Shown: positions 1 through 5,376 of the stretch, piece after piece
Layout of the letters: each line of letters starts with the position of its first letter
Numbering within the stretch: the stretch's first letter is position 1
Source of the DNA: Alphaproteobacteria bacterium MarineAlpha9_Bin7
GTDB taxonomy: Bacteria; Pseudomonadota; Alphaproteobacteria; UBA7887
Assembly: GCA_002938115.1 (NCBI GenBank)
Contig: PTKD01000047.1
Span: forward strand, 1-10,924
DNA length: 10,924 nt
Direction of reading: 5' to 3'
Position numbers and translations under genes: made by a program
The notes under the pieces: model-generated
The model's input: the letters and a program-made list of their open reading frames with translations, nothing else
The model's database searches: none
What the model was told of the DNA's origin: nothing

Positions 1-30
1 GTCCTCTAACGTCCGTTTCTCGTCCGCCAT
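1..30 (-). CDS. rpsI: 30S ribosomal protein S9, N-terminal fragment (cut by window edge)
   Basis: Only the first ten codons are present (MADEKRTLED). The ATG lies 2 bases after the stop codon of the L13 gene on the same strand, the usual rplM-rpsI operon arrangement. A GAGG ribosome-binding element lies about 9 bases before the ATG, inside the end of rplM. The identity rests mainly on this position, because ten residues are too few to identify S9 from sequence. S9 is a small-subunit protein whose C-terminal tail reaches the P site; that part lies outside the window. Confidence 0.75.
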   Translation of the reverse strand, partial: MADEKRTLED

Positions 31-32
31 AG

Positions 33-497
33 TCACACGCCTCGAGTGTTTTTCCGATTCAATTTTTGTAAGTCCAACAACTCTGGACTTTGTGCGTCGT
101 GCGGGTGCTCTTTCCCTTTGTATACATGCAGCTTGCGAAGCTGAGCACGCGCCAACGGCCCCCGGCTTACCATCCGGGAAACCGCACGCTCTATCACCTG
201 CTCTGGCCGATCACCATCGAGCAATTCCCCATACCGTCGGCTTTTGATCCCGCCAGGATACCCTGTATGCCAGTAATGTAGCTTACCATCGCGTTTATTT
301 CCTGTAAGGGTTACCTTTTCCGCGTTGATCACCACAATATGGTCACCGCAGTCGATATGAGGCGTGAACATCGGTTTGTGCTTCCCACGTAACCTCGTTG
401 CCACCAGAGCGGCCAACCGCCCAAGGACAGCTCCTTCGGCATCGATTAAATACCATTTCTGTTCGACCTCAGAGGGGGTCGCGGAGTAAGTACGCAT
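33..497 (-). CDS. rplM: 50S ribosomal protein L13
   Basis: L13 is an early-assembling large-subunit protein that binds 23S rRNA. The 154-residue product matches the family throughout: an N-terminal KWYLIDAEGAVLGRLA segment (about residues 14-29), the RGKHKPMFTPHIDCGDHIVVINA region (37-59), LTGNKRDGKLHYWHTGYPGG (64-83), and a C-terminal LHVYKGKEHPHDAQSP stretch (123-138). The length, with an extended tail ending RKNTRGV, is typical of Alphaproteobacteria; E. coli L13 has 142 residues. The ATG start is supported by an AAGGA element 9 bases upstream (507-511) and by the match of the first residues to homologs. It is the first gene of the rplM-rpsI operon and is transcribed from the promoter at 525-552. 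Confidence 0.97.
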   Translation of the reverse strand: MRTYSATPSEVEQKWYLIDAEGAVLGRLAALVATRLRGKHKPMFTPHIDCGDHIVVINAEKVTLTGNKRDGKLHYWHTGYPGGIKSRRYGELLDGDRPEQVIERAVSRMVSRGPLARAQLRKLHVYKGKEHPHDAQSPELLDLQKLNRKNTRGV

Positions 498-524
498 CGC
501 CGAGTATCCTTTGGGAAGGCGCGC

Positions 525-552
525 AGTATGCCAATCGGATAGCCCCTGTCAA
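525..552 (-). promoter_or_regulatory. Sigma70-type promoter for the rplM-rpsI operon
   Basis: Reading leftward there is a perfect TTGACA -35 box (plus-strand 547-552, TGTCAA), a 16-base spacer, and CATACT as a -10 box (525-530). The predicted start lies about 20-25 bases before the rplM ATG, leaving room for the AAGGA ribosome-binding site. The match and the position in front of a highly expressed ribosomal operon make it convincing, though no transcript data are available. Confidence 0.7.
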
Positions 553-631
553 CCGGCCAAAAGATCAATGTGTCCACGTTCTAGCCAACGCTGCCAAGGT
601 TTCACGGTTCCTTTACTAGTAATAGCAAAGC

Positions 632-659
632 TGGGCAACAGCGCCACGTCCTATATAAT
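632..659 (+). promoter_or_regulatory. Candidate promoter for the crotonase gene
   Basis: A perfect TATAAT -10 box (654-659) lies 39 bases before the ATG at 699. The best -35 match is TGGGCA (632-637), four of six consensus bases, with a 16-base spacer. It sits in the 201-base divergent gap between rplM and the crotonase gene, and the two promoters are about 80 bases apart. Apart from these promoters and the ribosome-binding sites, nothing else was recognised in this gap. Confidence 0.5.
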
Positions 660-698
660 GATCCTCGGAGTTCATTTCGCGCCTGCGGGGAGGATATT

Positions 699-1505
699 AT
701 GAATGCTGTAGCTTTGGAGATTGATACAGGCGCACCATTGTTACTGAGAGATGACCAAGATTCGGTTGCTACGCTGACGCTCAATCGCCCCGAGGCTCGC
801 AACGCACTCTCACGGGATCTTATGGAAGCATTACAAACCCAACTTGACGCTATCGCGGGAGATGGAACTGTTAAGGCCGTAATAATAGGTGGCTCAGGAG
901 CTGCATTCTGCGCCGGCCATGATCTGAAAGAAATCCGTAGTAACGACCGCCGTGAGATCTTCGAAGCGCTTTTCACCCAGTGCAGCAACTTAATGACTTC
1001 CATCGTACGGCTTCCAAAGCCAGTAATCGCTCGCGTCCACGGGATAGCCACAGCGGCCGGGTGCCAATTAGTAGCCAGTTGCGATCTGGCGGTCGCTTCC
1101 ACTGAAGCGCATTTCGCTACGCCAGGCGTTAACCTTGGTCTTTTTTGCTCAACTCCCATGGTCGCTGTGAGCCGTGCAGTAGGCAGCAAACAGACCATGG
1201 AAATGTTGCTTACCGGAACCGCGATTGATGCCGAACGTGCAAGAGAGTTGGGCCTTATCAATCGTGTTGTCCCACCCGAAGCGCTTAATACCGATACTCG
1301 TCAGTTGGCTGCCAACATCGCGAGCAAATCACCCCTGACTGTAAAAATTGGTAAGGCTGCCTTTTATCGCCAACTCGAAATGGATCTTGATGGCGCCTAC
1401 GCGTATACCAGTGAAGTAATGACAGAAAACATGATGGCCGCAGACGCACGAGAGGGCATTGACGCCTTCATGCAAAAACGTGAACCTTTGTGGAAAGGAA
1501 AATAA
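699..1505 (+). CDS. Enoyl-CoA hydratase/isomerase family protein, ECHDC3-like
   Basis: A 268-residue crotonase-fold protein. Visible family elements are LNRPEARNALS (28-38), the oxyanion-hole region AAFCAGHDLKEI (68-79), the second oxyanion/NH region HGIATAAGCQLVASCDLAVAS (around 114-134), and FATPGVNLGLFCSTP (139-153). The last two blocks and the C-terminal AFMQKREPLW closely resemble animal ECHDC3 and its bacterial relatives. In classical enoyl-CoA hydratases two glutamates do the water addition. Here the corresponding positions appear to be Gln123 and Val144, so ordinary hydratase activity is doubtful and the true reaction is unknown. The ATG at 699 has an ideal GGGGAGG ribosome-binding site (687-693). 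It is transcribed divergently from rplM and converges on the repressor gene 41 bases downstream. I give no gene symbol because the substrate is unknown. Confidence 0.9.
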   Translation: MNAVALEIDTGAPLLLRDDQDSVATLTLNRPEARNALSRDLMEALQTQLDAIAGDGTVKAVIIGGSGAAFCAGHDLKEIRSNDRREIFEALFTQCSNLMTSIVRLPKPVIARVHGIATAAGCQLVASCDLAVASTEAHFATPGVNLGLFCSTPMVAVSRAVGSKQTMEMLLTGTAIDAERARELGLINRVVPPEALNTDTRQLAANIASKSPLTVKIGKAAFYRQLEMDLDGAYAYTSEVMTENMMAADAREGIDAFMQKREPLWKGK

Positions 1506-1546
1506 ATCGAGGGCGGACTTGGCAAGACAAAGTTAACTCGTCGCAA

Positions 1547-2317
1547 TTACGCCAAAATCCCGCCTGACCAAATCGCACGACCAAGCACCAGGATTGGAAG
1601 TGGTTGATATGCCGCATCCAGTACAAAGGACTCTTGATTGGGATTGTCGCAACAAAGATGGAGGGCATCGCCAACTGGCGTAACGCGACGGAACGTTTGT
1701 TCCCCTGAATCTCGAAATAGCAAACCGTAGACTCCCGGCTCTCCGATCTCCCCATTGGTATCCGCAACGAGAACGCACCAACCTTTAGGTATGGTCGGTG
1801 CCATCGCATCGTCCGTGCATAAATACCCGCGACAGGGCCCCGTGAAATCTCCCGCCAAATTGGCCAAATACTTGCTTTTAAATGCAACAGGGAAAGCGTT
1901 ATGCGGGAAGGGTAAAACATCGCCCGCTTCACCCAGTTTGATACCCCCCTTTGTAATCAGACTGTATTCGTCAACGAGATATTTACTATACGGGTTTGTC
2001 TCCCCGCAGCTATCCTTGAGCTTCGAACTTACCTTTTGTCGCTCAGCCGCCCCAGTGGCAGCATCGGCGTCGGGCCCAATGAATCTCGCATCCCGACCGG
2101 TGACGAGCCAGTCAAGAGACACATCCTTGCGAATTGCAGCTTCCAGGCACTGCCTCCATGGAACCTGGCCACGTGCACGCCATGAACTGACCGTTCCCCT
2201 CGCCACCCCAAGTTCCACAGCAAGATCTACATCATTATGCACGTTAAATAATTCCGATAATCTACTAATAATACGTGTAGAATCAGAATTTCTATCTCTT
2301 TTCTCTGAGTTCCTCAT
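1547..2317 (-). CDS. CI/LexA-like HTH repressor with an inactive S24 protease domain
   Basis: A 256-residue transcription factor of the phage CI type. Residues about 15-74 form a CI-repressor helix-turn-helix (DLAVELGVARGTVSSWRARG at 31-50, ending SLDWLVTG). A linker of about 60 residues follows, then an S24/LexA-like C-terminal domain (about 140-256) with the GYLCTDDAMAPTIPKGW and VYGLLFR elements. In self-cleaving members the motif is D/E-S-M-x-P with a later catalytic lysine; here the serine is Ala171 and the lysine position is Arg210. The domain probably serves only for dimerisation. The ATG at 2317 has no clear ribosome-binding site; a start slightly downstream is possible. It lies between genes of core metabolism, with no other phage genes visible, so it may be a domesticated regulator. 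Its gene faces the half-site cluster at 2376-2470, suggesting autoregulation and control of the CoA-binding/metY pair. Confidence 0.85.
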   Translation of the reverse strand: MRNSEKRDRNSDSTRIISRLSELFNVHNDVDLAVELGVARGTVSSWRARGQVPWRQCLEAAIRKDVSLDWLVTGRDARFIGPDADAATGAAERQKVSSKLKDSCGETNPYSKYLVDEYSLITKGGIKLGEAGDVLPFPHNAFPVAFKSKYLANLAGDFTGPCRGYLCTDDAMAPTIPKGWCVLVADTNGEIGEPGVYGLLFRDSGEQTFRRVTPVGDALHLCCDNPNQESFVLDAAYQPLPILVLGRAIWSGGILA

Positions 2318-2361
2318 ATCTAATAATTTACTATCCGAGGTAAGGGAAAAGCTTTCCTACC

Positions 2362-2390
2362 AACATAGTCTGCGCCTACTGCAAGAACAA
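2362..2390 (-). promoter_or_regulatory. Candidate promoter of the repressor gene
   Basis: Reading leftward there is TTGTTC (plus-strand 2385-2390) as a weak -35, a 17-base spacer, and TATGTT (2362-2367) as a -10 box with four of six matches. A CTGCAA half-site (2379-2384) directly abuts the -35 box within the spacer, which would suit negative autoregulation. This is a weak match with exact consensus spacing and should be treated as a guess. Confidence 0.3.
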
Positions 2391-2470
2391 ACCGGCGTGA
2401 TCTTCCTGCAAATTGCAGTAGAAGTAAATGATTCCTCTGGTATCGGTCAGATTATAGTTGCATTTTGCAG
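2376..2470. promoter_or_regulatory. Cluster of CTGCAA/TTGCAG half-sites, putative operators
   Basis: The divergent gap between the repressor and CoA-binding genes carries CTGCAA at 2379-2384 and 2406-2411, and TTGCAG at 2413-2418 and 2465-2470. Two of them form the near-palindrome CTGCAA-A-TTGCAG (2406-2418). The outer copies extend to a perfect 9-base inverted repeat, CTACTGCAA (2376-2384) with TTGCAGTAG (2413-2421), arms 28 bases apart. Four hits in about 255 bases is far more than the roughly 0.1 expected by chance. CI-type repressors bind such spaced inverted repeats, so this is a likely operator region, but the link to the adjacent repressor is inferred from position only. A TATAGT box (2453-2458, no clear -35) next to the rightmost site could serve the rightward genes. 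Confidence 0.45.
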
Positions 2471-2558
2471 GAGACAACCATTAGTTTCCCCCGACAGTAA
2501 CCCACTGTTGTGTCTGATATGACGGGTTAACCAGTTGGACAAAACCTTTTTTGGCATT

Positions 2559-2564
2559 GGGAGG
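2559..2564 (+). promoter_or_regulatory. Ribosome-binding site deciding the CoA-binding protein start
   Basis: GGGAGG lies 8 bases before the ATG at 2573. An in-frame GTG at 2564 overlaps this element and could not use it, so the ATG is chosen. Confidence 0.7.
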
Positions 2565-2572
2565 TGCCTAGC

Positions 2573-3124
2573 ATGAGTAGGGCAGAAAGCGGCGACCAAA
2601 ATGCTGACCCCTTGGTATATCTTGAGCACCATAATTATTACTCTGATTCCAAAATCCGTCGCATCCTGCGGGAGGTAAAGACGTTTGCCATGGTTGGCGC
2701 CAGCACTGCCTGGCGCAGACCAAGCTTTTACGCGATGAAATATTTGCAACACAAAGGTTATCGGATTATTCCCATCAACCCGGGACGTGCGGGAGGCGAA
2801 GTGCTAGGAGAAACCATCTATGGATCTCTCGCAGATACCCCCCATAAAATAGACATGGTCGATATATTTCGAACGTCGGAAGAAGCCTATGACATCACGA
2901 AGGACGTGATTGCCAATAAAGATGAGAGAGGCATCAAATATTTATGGATGCAATTGACGGTTCGCAACGATCCGGCTGCCGAACTTGCTGAGACTGCTGG
3001 CCTCGAGGTGGTCATGAACCGATGTCCAAAAATCGAGTTCGGACGCCTGTCGGGCGAGCTGTCATGGTCGGGGGTAAACTCCGGAATCATTACTGCTAAA
3101 ACCTTGAGGTCCCCAAAATCATGA
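2573..3124 (+). CDS. YccU-type CoA-binding domain protein
   Basis: A 183-residue single-domain protein with a Rossmann-like CoA-binding fold (the CoA_binding_2 family, as in E. coli YccU). The nucleotide-binding element FAMVGASTAWRRPSFYAMKYL (around 38-58) is followed by GYRIIPINPGRAGGEVLGE (62-80), the IDMVDIFR strand (93-100), and the conserved YLWMQL (123-128) and VVMNRCPKIEFGRL (146-159) blocks, the last with the family's conserved cysteine (Cys151). The biochemical role of the family is not established; binding of CoA or an acyl-CoA is inferred from the fold. The stop codon overlaps the start of the O-acetylhomoserine sulfhydrylase gene (ATGA), so the two are probably translationally coupled, and the CoA-binding protein may sense or modulate the acyl-CoA-dependent step that supplies the sulfhydrylase. 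The start at 2573 is set by the GGGAGG at 2559-2564. Confidence 0.92.
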   Translation: MSRAESGDQNADPLVYLEHHNYYSDSKIRRILREVKTFAMVGASTAWRRPSFYAMKYLQHKGYRIIPINPGRAGGEVLGETIYGSLADTPHKIDMVDIFRTSEEAYDITKDVIANKDERGIKYLWMQLTVRNDPAAELAETAGLEVVMNRCPKIEFGRLSGELSWSGVNSGIITAKTLRSPKS

Positions 3125-4458
3125 GTGTTCGCACCGACATCAATAAGGTTACTTCGAATATCCCCGGTGAAGAGGGCGGCCCGCGCCAGTACGGTATGTC
3201 AACCATTGCAGTGCATGCCGGCGCACGACCGGACCCTGTAACAGGGGCTCGACAAACACCCATTTACCAAACCACATCATTCGTATTTGATAACGCTGAA
3301 CACGCCTCAGAGCTCTTTAATTTACAGACCTTCGGATACGTTTATTCACGCATGACGAATCCAACAGTATCGGTGTTTGAGGAACGTATTGCCCAGCTGG
3401 AGGGAGGGCGCGGGGCGGTGGCTGCTGCGTCCGGCCATGCCGCACAATTCCTGGCCGCAGTAAGTCTTTTAGAAGCGGGTGATGAATTTATTGCATCGCG
3501 CAATCTTTATGGTGGATCATTAACACAGTTTGGGGTCAGTTTTCCAAAGCTAGGATGGAAATGCCATTTCGTTGATGCGACTGACCCAAAGAATTTTGAA
3601 AAGGCAATGACTGATCGAGTCAAATTCTTCTTCTGCGAGGGAGTTGCAAACCCGGGCGGGATTATTTTGGACATCGAGCACATTTCAGAAATTGCTAACA
3701 AGCATGGGGTGCTGCTAATAGTCGATAACACCCTTGCCTCGCCGTACCTAATGCGGCCATTCGAATGGGGCGCGGATCTTGTGATTCATTCGACCACTAA
3801 GTTTATTGGTGGCCACGGCAATACCATGGGAGGAATCCTTATTGAATCCGGGAACATCGATTGGTTCCGGAATGATAAGTACCCTGGCATGTCCAAACCA
3901 GACAGCGCCTATCATGGGCTGGTTTTTGCCGAAACTTTCGGTGATTTTGGTTTCACGATGAGGACCCGGATGGTGGGGTTGCGGGACTACGGAGCCACTT
4001 TATCTCCCACGGCAGCATGGAACTTGCTCCAGGGCGTCGAAACCTTACCGCTCCGGATGCAGCGCCATTGCGACAACGCACAAGCTGTGGCGGAATGGCT
4101 CGAAAAACATCCGAAGGTATCCTGGGTGTCGTATCCTGGGCTGAAATCCAGCCCCTTCTACGAACTAGGCCAAAAGTATCTGCCCAAGGGGAAGGGGTCA
4201 GTATTCACCTTCGGCATCAAGGGTGGCTTTGATGCAGGAGTAAAGCTCATAGATTGCGTAGAACTGCACTCTCACCTTGCCAATATTGGTGATACCAGGA
4301 GCCTAATTTTGCATCCCGCCTCCACTACCCATCGCCAACTCTCCGACGAGCAACGGGAAGGCGCCGGCGCAGGACCTGACGTGGTACGACTTTCGATTGG
4401 GATAGAAGACATAGACGATGTCATTGCTGACCTCGAGCAGGCGCTGGCACAAACCTAG
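3121..4458 (+). CDS. metY: O-acetylhomoserine aminocarboxypropyltransferase (sulfhydrylase)
   Basis: This PLP enzyme of the Cys/Met-metabolism (gamma family) group makes homocysteine from O-acetylhomoserine and sulfide, the direct sulfhydrylation route to methionine, in the cytoplasm. The 445-residue length fits the O-acetylhomoserine sulfhydrylase branch, which is longer than the roughly 390-residue cystathionine enzymes. Recognisable elements are TPIYQTTSFVF (46-56), the YSRMTNPT segment (75-82) that binds the PLP phosphate of the neighbouring subunit, an AAASGHAA loop (101-108), the VDNTLASPYL strand (201-210) with the PLP-ring-binding Asp202, and HSTTKFIGGHG (223-233) with Lys227 as the Schiff-base lysine. 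The C-terminus carries LADIGDTRSL-like and HPASTTHRQL (398-407) motifs. All key residues are intact. It overlaps the CoA-binding gene by 4 bases. Nothing resembling an S-box or other methionine riboswitch was seen upstream of the pair. Confidence 0.95.
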   Translation: MSVRTDINKVTSNIPGEEGGPRQYGMSTIAVHAGARPDPVTGARQTPIYQTTSFVFDNAEHASELFNLQTFGYVYSRMTNPTVSVFEERIAQLEGGRGAVAAASGHAAQFLAAVSLLEAGDEFIASRNLYGGSLTQFGVSFPKLGWKCHFVDATDPKNFEKAMTDRVKFFFCEGVANPGGIILDIEHISEIANKHGVLLIVDNTLASPYLMRPFEWGADLVIHSTTKFIGGHGNTMGGILIESGNIDWFRNDKYPGMSKPDSAYHGLVFAETFGDFGFTMRTRMVGLRDYGATLSPTAAWNLLQGVETLPLRMQRHCDNAQAVAEWLEKHPKVSWVSYPGLKSSPFYELGQKYLPKGKGSVFTFGIKGGFDAGVKLIDCVELHSHLANIGDTRSLILHPASTTHRQLSDEQREGAGAGPDVVRLSIGIEDIDDVIADLEQALAQT

Positions 4459-4522
4459 CGACCAACATTGAATGTCCCTTGCTTCAGCAACTTTCGTAAC
4501 TGGACGAGCAAAATGGCAGGTG

Positions 4523-5014
4523 TCAGTCTGGCCCCGCAGGTGCTCCATCCCGCATCCAATGCTGAGCCAACTGAGAGGCTAATTCAACCTCCTCGGCAGT
4601 CATCTGCCGTTCGGTAGCATCACGTGCTCGGGCGGCATTGGCATGACCCTGCTTGGCCGCAAGTTCGTACCACGCAAATGCTCGCACTGGATCAACGGCC
4701 ACCCCTTGGCCATTTAGGTATTGACTGGCAAGCAACGTCTGAGCAGTGCCATTCCCCTTCGCGGCTGCGCGCTGATACCATTTCGCCGCCTCACTATACT
4801 GCTCACGCATTGTCTCCAAATGTCCGAGGAACAACAGCGCTTCGACCTCCCCTCGTTCGGCACGCGGTAACCATACCTGCTCCGCCAAGTCATAATCGCC
4901 ACGCTGGAGAGCCTGCCATCCATCGAGCTCCTCCCCCAAGGTGAATTTCCATGGCGAAAGCCATGCAATAGCAAAAAGGGTGCAAAGGATGCCAATGCGG
5001 AACATAATATCCAT
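4523..5014 (-). CDS. Small Sel1/TPR-like repeat protein with N-terminal signal or anchor
   Basis: A 163-residue protein. Residues about 5-20 are hydrophobic (IGILCTLFAIAWLS) and fit a signal peptide or N-terminal anchor; a Cys at position 11 lies too early and in the wrong context for a clear lipobox. The rest is built of helical repeats: a TPR-like unit (about 32-66), then two Sel1-like units, EAAKWYQRAAAKGNGTAQ (75-92) and the YLNGQGVAVDP-AFAWYELAAKQGHANA block (99-127). Sel1 proteins are scaffolds for protein-protein contacts, often in the periplasm; the partner is unknown. Two in-frame ATGs (5014 and 5005) are possible starts; an AGGTAGG stretch just upstream fits either. It converges on metY and is divergent from the small membrane ORF at 5086. 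Confidence 0.8.
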   Translation of the reverse strand: MDIMFRIGILCTLFAIAWLSPWKFTLGEELDGWQALQRGDYDLAEQVWLPRAERGEVEALLFLGHLETMREQYSEAAKWYQRAAAKGNGTAQTLLASQYLNGQGVAVDPVRAFAWYELAAKQGHANAARARDATERQMTAEEVELASQLAQHWMRDGAPAGPD

Positions 5015-5085
5015 AGCCTACCTAATTTGGTTGGCGCAGACCAGCACACAGCAAAACCATCTCGCGACCTGTTAAGCAGTACACT

Positions 5086-5373
5086 ATGAATATCACTAGG
5101 CAAGACTGGCTTGACCGGCCCACGGCTCGGTGGCTCGCTTTCGGTGTTTTCGCCGCCATGCTCATTTTAATCACTGTTATTCACTATAGATATCTGCGGC
5201 CGCATTCTCAGACGACTACTGGCACAGTCAATACCAAGTATGTTTTGTGCCTCAAAGAACGCAGTAGTGCAATAGATCGGATGATCGACGAAGACGTGAT
5301 AGAGGAGAAACAGGCAATTTTGTTTAAAACCCGAGCCGATGCGCGGTGTCGTACGCAATTCCCCGCACAGTAA
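5086..5373 (+). CDS. Small single-span membrane protein, function unknown
   Basis: A 95-residue ORF I do not recognise. It has a basic, tryptophan-containing N-terminus, one clear hydrophobic span (about 16-34, WLAFGVFAAMLILITVIHY), and a hydrophilic C-terminal part of about 60 residues with two cysteines (Cys55 and Cys88) that could form a disulfide if this part is outside the cytoplasm. There is no good ribosome-binding site before the ATG, which lowers confidence, but the transmembrane-plus-soluble pattern and the clean fit between neighbours support a real gene. Its stop is separated by only 3 bases from the stop of the oppositely oriented polyferredoxin gene. It starts 71 bases from the divergent Sel1-like gene. 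Confidence 0.5.
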   Translation: MNITRQDWLDRPTARWLAFGVFAAMLILITVIHYRYLRPHSQTTTGTVNTKYVLCLKERSSAIDRMIDEDVIEEKQAILFKTRADARCRTQFPAQ

Positions 5374-5376
5374 AGC

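Noticed and set aside
602..1261. 219-residue minus-strand ORF opposite the crotonase gene
   Set aside because: Composition is serine/arginine-rich with no recognisable domain, and it lies fully antisense to a well-supported gene with a good ribosome-binding site.
1511..1572. Possible terminator between the crotonase and repressor genes (GGGCGGA...TCCCGCC)
   Set aside because: The arms do not pair cleanly, the loop is over 40 bases, part lies in repressor coding sequence, and there is no T-tract.
1755..2522. 255-residue plus-strand ORF opposite the repressor gene
   Set aside because: No domain, low-complexity serine/leucine content, and antisense to a repressor with a clear helix-turn-helix and S24-like domain.
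2494..2532. Short symmetries ACAGT-N5-ACTGT and GGTTAACC before the CoA-binding gene
   Set aside because: Too short to separate from chance and not related to the CTGCAA half-sites.
4479..4490. Hairpin TTGCTTCAGCAA after metY as a terminator
   Set aside because: Only a 4-base stem with a TTCA loop and no following run of T; too weak to call.
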